A stretch of 64,000 bases of DNA from Nymphaea colorata (lineage: Eukaryota; Streptophyta; Magnoliopsida; Nymphaeales; Nymphaeaceae). A program made the position numbers and the translations under genes. The notes under the pieces were generated by a model. That model was not told the DNA's origin, searched no databases, and worked only from the letters and a program-made list of their open reading frames with translations. Shown piece after piece: positions 1 to 11,944 of the stretch (position 1 is its first letter; each line of letters opens with the position of its first letter). The DNA lies in assembly GCF_008831285.2 (NCBI RefSeq), contig NC_045141.1:9351353-9415352 (forward strand), given 5' to 3'.

Positions 1-1060
1 AGTAGTAATAAACATGACAAAGAAGCCAACCATAAAAAGAACACACAACTCTGCAAAGGAAACGAAGAAGGGAGGAACAAACACCCAAGCTGGAGTTATG
101 ACCGGAAGTTCACTCCTCTCAATTAGTCTCGTGAGAAGTTCCTAGAGTACCTTCTCGCCAAAGGAACTGTCCTATTACTGAAATGTCAGAGCCTTCGAAA
201 ATGATGGGAGGAAATGAAAATATATGTAAGTTTTATCGTGCTCCTGGTCATGACATCGAGGATTCTTTTATCCTTCAAAACATTATCCAAGATTTCATAG
301 AAAAGGATCTCAAGGTTGATGATGGTAGCATCCTGATCATAAGAAGGCGGTAGTCGCCACGGTCACCACAGGCACTCCACTCTCATATCATCCGTAGGAG
401 CACATCCGACCTTCTGATGAAAACAGTTCACAAAAAGTCATGATAATGAATCACAATAAGAGACCTCTAGATTTTATTGCTATGATGAATAGCAAGGCAG
501 AAAGTTCATCCAAAAAACCTTCCATAATTTCAAAGACTTTTATCTTACAAGGCGGCGATGATGAATCAACAAAGGACTCCTCGAACAAGGATCCCTGCTA
601 CTTGGATGATGTCTTCCCCTTAGAAGAACGTATGACTGAGGAAGACTAGATTCAAGCCTCTAAGGACCAGTCGATTATCTTTCCAGAAAATGGCCTCTCA
701 AAATGAGGATATTATCGTGAAGATACTCTTTACATCGTTGCCTAAGTTAACAAGATGACCATGCCACATGCATTGATCCATGGAGAAAATGGCTTACATA
801 ATTGTCTTGATTTCACAGCCAAAGTTTTGGGATTTCGTGATGACAAATATCGTTCTGATGATACCAAGGTCTATGGATACGATGGCCGAATACGAATAGC
901 AAAGGTACCATCAACATGGACGTGATCATTGAATGCACCAGTCATTGCATTACATTTAATGTGGTGGATGTACCACCATCATATAACTTGCTCTTGGGAC
1001 GGCCTTGGATCCACAAAGTATCAGGAATCTCATCCACTCTTCATCAATGCCTCAAATAGA
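1..1060 (+). pseudogene. Ty3/gypsy (Tat-like) gag/protease remnant
   Basis: Left-truncated by the window edge. The clearest signal is the end of a retroviral-type aspartic protease: the frame through 952-1056 reads TFNVVDVPPSYNLLLGRPWI, and the YNLLLGRPWIH motif at 982-1014 is typical of Tat-clade Ty3/gypsy proteases. A 69-residue acidic open stretch at 440-649 probably belongs to the gag-protease linker, but I recognise no domain in it. Stops and frameshifts break the rest. The order protease, RT, RNase H, integrase downstream confirms a + strand gypsy element. Confidence 0.7.
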
Positions 1061-1789
1061 ATTTTGATCCATCAGTCGTCACTGTACATGCTGAGGATCC
1101 AGTCCAGAGTTGGTACAACCAATGATTCATAGGCCAATTGATTCAGTGGATGTGCCCAACATAAAAATAGTGAAGGAAGGACCTTTAGAAGAGTGGATGT
1201 AGAGTACAGAGATTGGTGAATCTGGAAGTGCCTATGCTATTCCAAGAAGTTGTATGAGTTACCAATAAAATCCCTTGTATGCTCATTTCGCAAGAAACCC
1301 TAAGGCATTTTAGTTGCTTCTGAAAGGTGGCTATCGTTCACTCACTGACTTCTAGAAGAATGAAGATGACATCTTACAGCCGATCTGTATCCTTTTTTAG
1401 ACGAACACCAAAGGACTGGGATATCGTAAAGAAATTTGAAGAAGATCGTATTGGCTGATAGTATTCGCCTTTGTTTTTGAATCCTCTCATGAATTTTGTA
1501 ATTTTAACTTCTGCTTGTCTGGTCTCATGAGAGGACTCCCCTATGAACTAAGAGCTTTCGATATGCAATCCAAGTAATCTTTTGTAATCACTTTTAATTT
1601 TTTTCAATTTTCCTTTATCCTCCTCTTTATGGGATATCTAAACTCAACATGTCTCAGTTTCTCTTTTTTCCTTGGAAGTCCCCAGAAAGCATTTATCAAA
1701 CATATAGTCGGTGAAATAGAACCTATGACAATACTCAACATTCACTCAGATTGAAAAACAAGAACATTCCTCGTCCTTCATTAATGATC
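1061..1789 (+). other. decayed linker between protease and RT of the Tat-like element
   Basis: No domain can be read with confidence. By position this is the protease-RT spacer of the same element. It is AT-rich and full of stops, and no separate gene or RNA is visible. Confidence 0.5.
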
Positions 1790-2750
1790 TAATTCAGAGA
1801 TTAATATCTCATTGAGAATCCTAAGATCCTTTAAATTGGCACTAGTTTGCCAGTAGACAACAAGAAAAAATTGGTGGATTTTCTTGTAAGCCACCAAAAA
1901 GTTTTTACATGCTTCTATAAAGATATGGTGGGCTTAGACCCCCAGTTGGTCGAACATCGTTTGTCCTTAAGTCCTAGTTATAAGTCGGTTAAGCAAAAAT
2001 TGTGCAAACTTGATCCTGGACTTGAAGGGCCTGTAAAAGAAGGGATAGAGAACCTACTAAAGGCAAAATTTATTATGCCATTGATTACTTCGAATGGTTG
2101 GCTAATATCATGGTGATCCATAAGAAAAATGGCAAAGTAAGATTGTGCATCGACTTTCAAGACCTAAATAAAGTCACAACAAAAGACGATTACCCACTTC
2201 CAAACATTGATTTATTGGTAGATAATATTGCAGGTTCGGGATATAATCAAATCAAATTAGTAGTCAAGGATCAACCTAAGACTGTTTTTACCATACCCTG
2301 GGCACTTTCTACTACACAATGATGCATTTGGGTTAAAAAATGCTGGATCAACTTATCAAAGAGTCATGGCCGCTATCTTCCATGACTAGATGCACAAAAT
2401 CATAGACGCATATATCGATGACATATTAATTAAATCTAAAGCAAAAGAAGACCACATTGAAATCCTTGCCCAAGTTTTTGGGAGACTCTTACAATACAAG
2501 TTTCATTTGAATCCTAAAAAATGTGTGCTTGGGGTTGAATCAGTTAAACTTTTGGGTTTCATGGTCAGTAAGAGGGGAATTGAGATGGATCTTACCAAAG
2601 CCAAAGCAATCATCAATATGCCACAACCTACCAACATAAAGGAACCATAAAGTTTGTAGAGGCGAATCCAGTCCATGAGATGATTCATCTCCAATTTAGC
2701 TATAAGACGTGAACCATTCAACCAGCTGCTAAGGAAATGAGCCATGTTTG
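1790..2750 (+). pseudogene. Tat-like Ty3/gypsy reverse transcriptase, broken
   Basis: Pieces in shifting frames: the N-terminal palm (VEHRLSLSPSYKSVKQKLCK, about 1950-2010), KNGKVRLCIDFQDLNKVTTK (2120-2180), and the catalytic box YIDDILIKSK near 2412-2441. The segment that should carry the first catalytic Asp is missing: the text goes from DNIAG straight to YNQIKL near 2235-2250, whereas the related copy at 62166-62813 has about eleven more residues there, including the Asp. With several stops, the enzyme is dead. The sequence groups with the - strand relic at the right end of the window. Confidence 0.9.
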
Positions 2751-3560
2751 ATTGGAGTTTTGAGTGCCAACGGTCATGTGGTGGCTTTTTGGCACAATAT
2801 GAGGAAGAAAGTCGCGTCGACCATGCAATTTATTACATTAGCAAAACTTTTATCCAGTACGAAAAGAAGTACTTTCCAATAAAAAAAATCGTCCAGCGTT
2901 GGTTTGGATGTGTTAGAAGCTGAGAGATTATTTATTAGCATGCGAGGTCATGATACTCTCCAAGCTAAATCCTCTTAAATATATCTTAAAACAGCCCTTT
3001 CTTAAAAGCCGCATCGCCAAATGGCAAGTTTTGCTAATGAAATATGATCTTGAATATGTGTCCAAAAGTCAACCAAAGGACAAGCAATTGCGTATTAGTT
3101 AGTAGACTTTCCCCAATACGAGAAAATCAAAACGAATGATGACTTTTCGGAAGAACATGTACTAAGATTGAAAACAGACTCGGTGTGGAAAATGTTCTTT
3201 GATGGATCCTGGAACGTGATGGAGCAGATATAGGCATTCTACTTATCACTCCGAAAGATAAAATGATCTCATACTCTTTGAAACTTGATTTTTCATGCAC
3301 CTATAATATGGCCGAATATGAATCCCTCGTACAAGGACTTCATTCTTCATTGAGTTTCCAAGTAAAAATTGTGCATTACTTCGGTGACTCTAAGCTTATA
3401 ATAAATCAAGTGAATAGAGAGTGGCAAGTCAAAGATGAAAAATTGGTGCCATATCAAGAAATCGCCACCTCTTTGATTTGTCAGTTTGAAGAAGTACAAT
3501 TGGCTCACATAAAAGGGAAGACAACCCTATTGCAGATGGCCTTGCGAGTCTAGGATCCAC
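2751..3560 (+). pseudogene. Tat-like dual RNase H region, broken
   Basis: The first part (about 2760-3110) translates in pieces to the gypsy RNase H: YYISKTFIQYEKKYFP, LNPLKYILKQPF and AKWQVLLMKYDLEYVS. The second part (3263-3553, 96 codons open) has NMAEYESLVQGL, FGDSKLIINQVNREW and AHIKGKTT, the layout of the extra archaeal-type RNase H. Two successive RNase H domains are a known hallmark of the Tat clade, which supports the assignment. Interrupted by stops. Confidence 0.8.
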
Positions 3561-5470
3561 TATCTTCTTTTGAACCAACGAAGCAATCCGTTCTTTTGAG
3601 ATTGAAAAATTAGAACATCCTGCTTTTGAAACGGTGAAACATGTTCATCATATCCAAGAAGGAAATACGCCTTGGTATCATAACATCAAAAGGTATATTG
3701 AGAGTGAAGAATTCCCGATTGAAATGCCCAAAAGGGAACAAAATGCAATTCAACATATGCTAGCAAAGTACATTATTCTTGCAGTGGTGTGGGTTTAGTA
3801 CCGAATACTTTTGGTGCCTTGATGAAGACGAGGTAAAGCAAGTCATCGGAGAGTCACATCGAGGAGACTATGGTGGGGCATGTTAGTCATCAAACCCTCA
3901 CCAAACAAATAATTCGACTAGGATGTTATTGGCCTACTATGCAAAAAAATTGTTATCAATTCGTCAGAAGATGTAAAGAATGTCAACTGCATGCTCCAAC
4001 AACCCATGCACCAAGCATCTCACCTGCATTCTGTAACATCTCCTTGACCATTTTCAATGTGGGCATTTGACGTAGTCGGACCAGTATCCCTTGCGGCTTC
4101 TAATAGCCATAAGTATTTTCTTGCTGCAACAGACTATTTTACCAAATGGGTCGAAATCATCATGCTCATAATAGTAGAAGGGTTTCACGTAGTGTCCTTC
4201 ATTCACAAAAATTTTCTTTGTAGATTTGGAGTGCCTCATGATATAGTATCTGATAACAGGAGTCATTGAAAAATGACAAGATGAGGCAGTTGGGTAGAAA
4301 ATACCGTAGCATGCATCATTTTTCAGTTCCTTATTACCCCAAGGTAATGGGAAAGCAAAGCCTACCAATAAGATCCTGATTCACATCTTGGAGCATACAG
4401 TAGAAACTAGAAGAGACTGATAGGAAAAGATGCATAACGCACTGTGGGAGACTATGGTGGGGCATGTTAGTCATCAAACCCTCACCAAACAAATAATTCG
4501 ACTAGGATGTTATTGGCCTACTATGCAAAAAAATTGTTATCAATTCGTCAGAAGATGTAAAGAATGTCAACTGCATGCTCCAACAACCCATGCACCAAGC
4601 ATCTCACCTGCATTCTGTAACATCTCCTTGACCATTTTCAATGTGGGCATTTGACGTAGTCAGACCAGTATCCCTTGCGGCTTCTAATAGCCATAAGTAT
4701 TTTCTTGCTGCAACAGACTATTTTACCAAATGGGTCGAAATCATCATGCTCATAATAGTAGAAGGGTTTCACCTAGTGTCCTTCATTCACAAAAATTTTC
4801 TTTGTAGATTTGGAGTGCCTCATGATATAGTATCTGATAACAGGAGTCATTGAAAAATGACAAGATGAGGCAGTTGGGTAGAAAATCCCATAGCATGCAT
4901 CATTTTTCAGTTCCTTATTACCCCAAGGTAATGGGAAAGCAAAGCCTACCAATAAGATCCTGATTCACATCTTGGAGCATACAGTAGAAACTAGAAGAGA
5001 CTGGTAGGAAAAGATGCATAACGCACTGTGGGCATATCACACCACTATGAGAACTTCATCAAATGCTACTCCAGCAGAGCTAGTTTATGGAACAGAAGTG
5101 GTTCTACCATTACATGTACTGATACCTGCTTTGAAATTCGCTTATCTCATAGAGCTTCCTCTAAATCAATATCAGCAGAAGAGGCTAATGCAGCTCGATT
5201 TGCAAGATGAAAAGATGCTAAAAGCCGCTGAGCACGCTGAAGTTTATCGCCATAGGGTGGCTAGACAATTTGCCAAGTCAGTTATCGAGAGACATTTCAA
5301 AGTGAACAACTAGGTCCTACGATATGTGGTATACCTCAAAGGATGGCCACAGGGTAAGTGGGCATTGAACTGGGAAGGCTCATATGTTATTAAGGAAGCC
5401 TTGCCATGTAAATCATGTCGATTGATTGATGCTGATGGGGTGAAACTTATCGATCCTGTTAATGCTTTTC
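3561..5470 (+). pseudogene. Tat-like Ty3/gypsy integrase, broken and internally duplicated
   Basis: The HHCC zinc-finger part is at 3870-4000 (GHVSHQTLTKQI, then CKECQLHAP). The catalytic core starts at 4057 (MWAFDVVGP, ATDYFTKWVE) and reaches FGVPHDIVSDNRSH near 4269. The whole block from the zinc finger to the start of HNALW is then repeated at 4447-5030. The second copy continues into the genuine C-terminal part (WAYHTTMRTSSNATPAELVY, 5028-5110) and a GPF/GPY-like tail (about 5340-5490, WALNWEGSYVIKEA, VNAFHLKKF). Stops remain in all parts. Confidence 0.9.
3863..5030 (+). repeat. 584-bp direct tandem duplication inside the integrase
   Basis: Bases 3863-4446 recur at 4447-5030. I count about five substitutions over 584 bp (for example G/A in GTCGGACC near 4077 versus 4661, and A/G near 4420 versus 5004), so about 99% identity with no indels. 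The two units abut with a two-base overlap (GG). The copies share the same premature stops, so the duplication happened after the element was already dead. Confidence 0.97.
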
Positions 5471-5638
5471 ACCTCAAGAAATTCTACACCTAGTCCTCCT
5501 GTATTCACTTTCCAATCAATGACAAATATTTGTGTTTTTCGCATTCAATCTAGTATTCATTTTGGATTCTTTCCAATCGTAAAATGTAACAATTACACTG
5601 AGACATTTTTTTTAGTATTATCACTAAGACTTGAGAGC

Positions 5639-5846
5639 AACCTATGTAGGTAAGGGGTTAAACCGCCAATGCAAAGCAACCCATGCAGGCAAGGGGTAAA
5701 CCTGTAATGCAAAGCAACCCGTTCAGGTAAGGGGTCAAACCCTGAGCTCAATCTTGCTAAAACCCACTCAAGTAAGGGGTCAAACTTGAACTCAATCTAA
5801 CTATAATAACCATTCAAGTAAGGGGTTAAACCTGAAACCTCACTCT
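5639..5846 (+). repeat. five degenerate 38-46 bp tandem repeats
   Basis: Five units, each starting AACC and containing a core like CAGGTAAGGGGTCAAACC, begin near 5639, 5678, 5716, 5762 and 5808. They lie between the integrase stop and the presumed 3' LTR, that is in the 3' untranslated part of the element. Function unknown. Confidence 0.85.
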
Positions 5847-5931
5847 AAATATATTTTGTTTGAAAAATCTGAGGTGCTTATCTTTGTCACTAGGCGCTGC
5901 TAGGGTCGGCTTAGTAACAAAGAGAGGCATC

Positions 5932-7200
5932 TGTTATCACCCCAAATTTTTCAAAAATACTATATTCGAATTTAAACTATGGATCCTGAGCCCAATCCTA
6001 AACCCAAAACAAAATCGCGACTATTCGATCCAAAATAAATCTTTAAACACATGTCCAAATCTAAACACAAAATTCAAATCCAAAACTCAACTTTAGACGC
6101 AAAAATCAAATCTGAAGTCCAAATCTCATATTCGAATTAGATCTAAACATAAGTTTAGATCTAAATCAAGAATTTCAAACTCAAAATCCAAATTTGAGTT
6201 CAAAACAACAAAATTTGATGCGATGAGTGACATGCGCATGCACATTCCCTTTGTTTTATATCTCCCTCTCATGCCAAAAATATGTTTTGAGCTTAAACCA
6301 CTCACTAGAACGTGTCCGTGACCAATTGGACGCAATTTGAATTTAAAACGAGCCCGAAGTCATTCAAAACAGAGTCGGCCATCCCATTTGAAACAAAAAC
6401 CATTTTTATACACATTTAAAAAAGTGGTTTAAGGTCTTGTTTTTGTTTTTACTTATTTATTTCATTTTATTTTATTTAAAAAAATGCTTGCGTGGCAAGA
6501 TGTTGTGCACCTGCGTGATATAAAATCACATACAAAAGCATGCCATGTGAGGCACGACCACGTGCCCGCATGGCAGCTTGCAATGGTTTGCCATGCACCG
6601 CTCATTGACATGCGCCTGTGGCTGAGTCGGAGCTTACACACTGTGTAGGCCCCATTTCCATGCTAAAACCGCTCGTTGGGGGCAGTTTTGGCCATGTTTA
6701 GTGGGCAATAGCCCAGCCCACACCCCAAAGGAGTATTTGCAAGTTAATTGGCCAATCCCACTTGGTCAATGCCTATTTAAAAAAATAAATTTAAAAATTC
6801 TTCTAAAAATATTTGAAATTCAGACAAAAATCTTGTTAAACTAAAAAAAATCAAATTTTGAGTTTTGGCTGCAATACTCCCTATAAATACCCCCACAATC
6901 TTCTCTCTTGGGCATGAGCTAATCCTTGAGGGAACTTCTAGTGCTTTCCCACTTGAAGTCTAGAGTTTTACTTAGCTCTCTATTTTCTATTCCTCTTCTT
7001 CTCTTCTTCTTCTCCAAACATAGGAGCAAGCTTCCTTAAGTTCCAACTCTTCAAAGGAGCACAAAGAGATCTCTTGGAGTGAAACCTTCATCACCTGGAG
7101 CTGTATTCGAGGTAACCTTAAGATCATCCAAAGAAAGAGATTCATTTTTAAAAATCATTCTTGTTAAAGGTATGTAATCAACATTCCAATCCATTTTCTT
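5932..7200 (+). mobile_element. presumed 3' LTR of the Tat-like element (right end uncertain)
   Basis: A purine run (AAAGAGAGGC, 5919-5928) just before TGTTATCACCCC at 5932 looks like a polypurine tract followed by an LTR start. The following 950 bp are AT-rich and lead to TATAAATA at 6882-6889 and a CT-rich leader, as in U3-R-U5. An 11-bp hairpin (TAGATCTAAAC, loop ATAA) is at 6138-6163. The 5' LTR lies outside the window, so the right boundary cannot be set by comparison; it could extend toward 8683. Confidence 0.55.
6882..6889 (+). promoter_or_regulatory. TATA box of the presumed Tat-like LTR
   Basis: TATAAATA followed by CCCCCAC and a pyrimidine-rich leader; it sits about 950 bp into the LTR, as expected for a U3/R boundary. 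Confidence 0.5.
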
Positions 7201-8043
7201 TCCTCAACTTTTCCCTTCTTCATCTCCTCATGAGCATATAAGATAGCTCTCAAATCTTTGTTTCAATGTCAAGAGCTATTTTTGAATGCATCGAGAGCAT
7301 TAAATGGTGAGATGAGATTTCATTTTAGGATTGAAACACGTTTCTCTCTTCTCTTGAATGTTGCATTGTTTTGAGATTTTTTTCACTCATAGTTGATTGC
7401 TTTCTCTCATTTATATGTGCAAATGAATGTTTGGGTTGGGATATTTCTTCATTCTTATGTTGATTTTGAGGTTCAGATTCTTTCAGCACAAGAAAACCCC
7501 TCGCAGATATGTTCATGTTTAAATGCATTTTCATGTCATTATTACGCTTAGTTTCTCATTTACTCACCCGATTAGGAACCCCAATGAGTGCTTTATTACA
7601 TTGTTTGACTTTCTCTCATACCCAATGGTGGGAGAAATATATTCTCTTATAATAAATAAAATAAATATTTATTTTATGTTCATGTATAAAATATTTGGAA
7701 TCATGTTTTCTGAAAGATTTTCAAAAGCAAATACCCTCATTAATAAGGCCTTGGAGACTTAGCTTAAACTCATACATGAGCCCAAGTTCCTCCCCGACCT
7801 ACATAAAAAAATTGAAGTTTGATATTTTCTAGTTGTTTCTCAATTTTAATTGTCAAGAAAACATATACGTACAGCTATATACGTATATGTGGACATGATT
7901 ATCTCTCTTTGTCTCACTCTCTCTATGATTCAACATATTATTTTATGAATTTTCATAAATATATGAATGCATATATATGTGTTTTTCATTTTCCCTCTCC
8001 AGAATCCTTTGTTTTTCTCTCAAGTTAAATGTCTTCTTTTAAA

Positions 8044-8081
<38 letters not shown>

Positions 8082-8683
8082 GTATATATATTATTTGTCT
8101 ATCTTTTTTCCTCTAAAATCTCTCCCTCTATCTCTCTTTAAGATCTTATTTTCCCTCTCTATTTGAGTTAATATATTCTTTTTGCAAGCTTTCATATACA
8201 AATGTGTACAATTATGTATATATATACATGTATATATATATATATATACATATAAAGATACGTATCTCCCATCTCTTTTTCAATCTTCAATTTATTGATC
8301 TTTAAAATCTCTTTCTCTGTCTCTTTCTTTCTATGGGAGTATTTCATCTTTTCCATTCTTTTGGATATTTTTCTCCAAAGATCTAAGGTCTAACTTCTTA
8401 TTTTTCGATTTCACTAAGACTAAAATCTTAAGTAATGACCCAATATTGGAATCATGCTTGATGGTCTACAACCCTATTCCATTTTCAAAAACTTTTCTCT
8501 TTTCATAAAAATACTTATGACAATTTTACAATTACAAGAATGAGAAATATAGATGTATGTGATGATAGGAATGCTTGTAGATGAATATTCTAGTAGGAAT
8601 GAATGATTTCCTTTTAATGATGTAGGATCAATGCATTCATACATCCACATTCACTTAACATCACTTAGGATCACAAGCACCAC
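7201..8683. other. AT-rich stretch, no gene seen
   Basis: Contains short ORFs without similarity and two TA-rich microsatellites (about 8046-8090 and 8216-8252). It may be the rest of the Tat-like LTR or flanking sequence. Its right edge is cut by the Tekay-like LTR. Confidence 0.5.
8046..8252. repeat. TA/TG microsatellite blocks
   Basis: (TA)n with TG interruptions at about 8046-8090 and again at 8216-8252, separated by CT-rich sequence. Confidence 0.8.
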
Positions 8684-11600
8684 TGTAACGCTCGTTGGTT
8701 CGGCGGGTCGGGTCGAGTTAGGGTCCAGACCCGGACCCGACCCCCACTCGCGTAAGGAGCCCGACGCGAGGCCCTTCTCCCTCGCCTTTGCCTTCCTTCT
8801 TTGTCGTCTCCTGGTGGTCTCCCGTGGCAGCGCAGACGGAGGAGAGTGGCGGTCGGTGTGGTGGTGGCTGGGACGGCGACGGAGGTGGCAGCGGCGACTA
8901 CGGCGGCGGCGGCTTGGTAAACCCTCTCTCTCTCGTGCGATTTTCCCTTCTCTGCCACTCATGCCCTTTTGTTTTTTTCTCTGCCGCACGTCCCCTCTTC
9001 TTCTCTCTCGCCACTGTCTTTCCCCTTTTTCCACTGGTTCTCTACCGCTCGACCCTCTTCTCATTCACCCGCACTCCCCCACATGCTCTTTCTCTCTTTT
9101 CTCAGCCCCACCGTCGTTTTCCCCCTTGACCGAACCCCTCCTCTCTCTGTCTCTCCTCTCTGTCAGCGTCCTTTTCTCCTGTTCATTTCAGCTTTTCCCA
9201 CTACTACCGTGGGTCTCTCCTAGCAACAGATTTGGTGTTGAACTTTATTTGGACGTGTGTTGACTCTTTTTATGGTGTTTTGGGGTTGGATTGCAGTTTA
9301 GGGACGTTTTTCCCCTCTTACCAGCTAGTAGGGCATGTAGTGAGCAGCGGCAGCAAGCAATCTCGAGCATTGGCACTTGATCGGACGTGTTAAGTGGTTG
9401 CTAGAAGGGTTGTAGCAGTTTGGACGTTTGTTTTGGGGTGAGCGATACCTAATCAAGCTCAAAGTAATGAATATTATCTTCTAAAGCATGTATAATTATT
9501 GTTCGAGCATGCTAGAGCTTAGAATTGATGATTTTGGGACGCATGTTAGTGATTTTGTTTTTGGGGAAAACTTAGGATTTGCGTTAGGAAGTAATGATTC
9601 ATGTATTTAATGATCGTTTAAGCATGATGGATTAACTTTCAAAGCTTTAGGGAAGCATGGTAGAGATTGTGAGGTTGTGGGGAAGATTTAGAACCGTCTT
9701 AGGGAGTGTAGCGCAGACTTCCTTGAACGGGTGTATCATGAAGTTAATTAGGGAAAATATACGTATTTGGATGTGACTTTGGGGTTGATGTCTTAATTAA
9801 AGAGCGTTATTGAGGAAGGAATTAGTGATGGATTGATTGATGGTTGAGGGTTTTGATATTTTGAGGCAACGTCAAGGCGTAAAGGATGAGGCCTATTGGA
9901 GAGCTTGTAGGTCGACACTACCCGTCGACACCCTCTTGAGGCGACGACACGTGCCTCAAGGATTTTATCTTGTATTTGTTCGTTTTTGTTTGAATTGTGT
10001 AGGTATCTTGTAGAAACCTTATTCTTGTTTATGTTTGTAGGTGCACCGGGCACATCCCGTCGACCTTGAGTTCGAAGCTTGAGGCTTTTGAAGAAGTTGG
10101 TGAGCGCACCACAGGTATGGCAACTTTCCAGGCAAATTCTTGCTTGGGGCAAATGTGTGATTGGGTGCTCTTAGGATCAAGGGATCCTAGGATTGTGATG
10201 TTAATTGATTGACTGTTTTGTGAAAGAGTATATGTACGTTGCTAAAATGATATGAATGGGTTAGAAAGATTATTAGTCATTCGTTTTGAAATTGTTATGC
10301 ATTGGCATGTGCATGCTAGAATTGATATCTGTTTAGGACAGATGAGGCGGGGTATCGAGTCGAGTGTCTCCTCGACCCCAATTGTGCATTAGAAAGCATC
10401 ATAGAATGATAATTGCATAGGACAGCTACGAGCCAACCGCAGATTGAGACTACTCTCTGTGGATTGGCTAAGTTTTTCAAAGAGATGATTGACGTGATTG
10501 ATGTGAGGATTGATGTGATGATTGATATGAATGTGTATGTTGTTGCATATCCATTGTCATGGGCAATGATGCGAATGGATGTTTTGGAGGGTAGTTGTAC
10601 CTGTATGGTATGACGGCTAGCAATGATTGTTACTATATGTATAGACCTCATGTGGAGGTAATCGGAGGTGTGGGTGCACTCGTGAAGTGTACTAGCCTCA
10701 TGTGCTACCAGTCATCTTGTGAATGTGTAACTATAATGATAAGAATGAATAACTAAGAGATGTGAGGCCAGTGGGATGTGGCTATGTGTTTGGGAGACGT
10801 CCCCCTTGTTTGCCACTGGTCTCGCCTGTCAGAGCGCAGGCGGTGCAAGGCCCCAGGGTTCTGTTGTGTGTTGTGCTTGGAGCGTTGGGCTCCCGCCTTC
10901 CCAACCTGGGTGTCCTAGGGAAGGCTGAGTATCTCACCTTGGACTTCACACATCCAGGGATGAGTGCTCTACCACTGCAGCGGGTGAAATGGATCCATAT
11001 TGTTATGGGCCACCACGGGGATTGTCTCTCGGCTGTAGACTGCCCGCGGTGTGCACGTGCCTGTGTTGCACCCATAGGAACTGTTAATACACTAAAGTTA
11101 ATGAAAATGTAATGTGTTTGATACAATGCATGTGACTGACGTATATGTGATTGATATGAATGCAAGTGTTATGTTTAAGTATGCTTCGCATGTGACCGAT
11201 GTTGTGTTAGTGTGACCATCAAGTGGCTTTTACGTGTCATATTCTGACACGATATGACGATAGATGGGTTGATATTTGTTCTTTTATTTGAGCCTTACTT
11301 GAGAGGGTTTGGCATTTTCCTGGCTTGTTGCCATACTGCGAAGGCTGAGCCTTCAGTTGTTTTCTTTTTCAGGTTTTGGCGGACCCGGGGCAACAGGTTG
11401 AGCAGATGGCTTCACTCACGTCCTATTGGGGAGGTCTTGGGATTGTCGTTTGTAGTGTCGGCGCGTCATGTTTTCGTTTTATTGATGTTTTCTTTTTGTT
11501 AGGCATCACTGTTATAATTTTGGGGCATTTTGGTCATGCACATAGATATGAATTTGTATGAAACAAAATGATTATATAAATGAAAGTTCGCCCCATTGTT

Positions 11601-11708
11601 TTGAATTGCTTGGATCATCATCTTTTTGAATTGTTGGGTAGTCACACCTCGATGCTTTATGTTTAGAAAAAAAAAGGGGTTTGTGGGTTAAAAGGTCGGG
11701 GTGTGACA
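8684..11708 (+). repeat. 5' LTR of the Tekay-like element (about 3.0 kb)
   Basis: Starts TGTAACGCTCG at 8684 and ends GTGTGACA at 11708, four bases before the PBS. The first 450 bp are GC- and CpG-rich, which makes long accidental ORFs (8631-9263) that are not genes. The remainder is GT-rich with scattered short ORFs. The boundary at 8684 rests on the canonical TG start and composition change; no partner LTR is present to confirm it. Confidence 0.8.
11573..11580 (+). promoter_or_regulatory. TATA box of the Tekay-like LTR
   Basis: TATATAAA about 130 bp before the LTR end, a usual place for the retrotransposon promoter. Confidence 0.5.
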
Positions 11709-11712
11709 GTTT

Positions 11713-11725
11713 TGGTATCAGAGCC
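11713..11725 (+). other. primer binding site, initiator Met-tRNA
   Basis: TGGTATCAGAGCC, the standard plant retrotransposon PBS complementary to the 3' end of initiator tRNA-Met. It fixes the LTR end at 11708 and the + orientation. Confidence 0.95.
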
Positions 11726-11944
11726 ATGGCAAACACCATTATGGATGTGAGTTAAAGTCTATCTGTGAAGCCGTGTTGCCCAGGTACGCATTTGTTTGGT
11801 TAGTTGGTTATTGTAGTTTTGATTTTTCAAGTATAAGTATGTAATGTGATCTGTGTTTTGAACTTCGTGCTAATGCACGTTGTGATTTAACTTGTGAGTT
11901 TGGTATTGGTCGTGATTTGAGAATAAAGGATCTTGTTTGTATAG

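Noticed and set aside
4054-4368. 104-codon - strand ORF
   Set aside because: Antisense to the + strand integrase; the - strand product has no domain.
8631-9263. 210-codon ORF on + and overlapping - strand ORFs
   Set aside because: Lies across the start of the GC-rich Tekay-like LTR; the product is Ser/Leu/Phe low complexity with no domain, and several overlapping frames are open for the same compositional reason.
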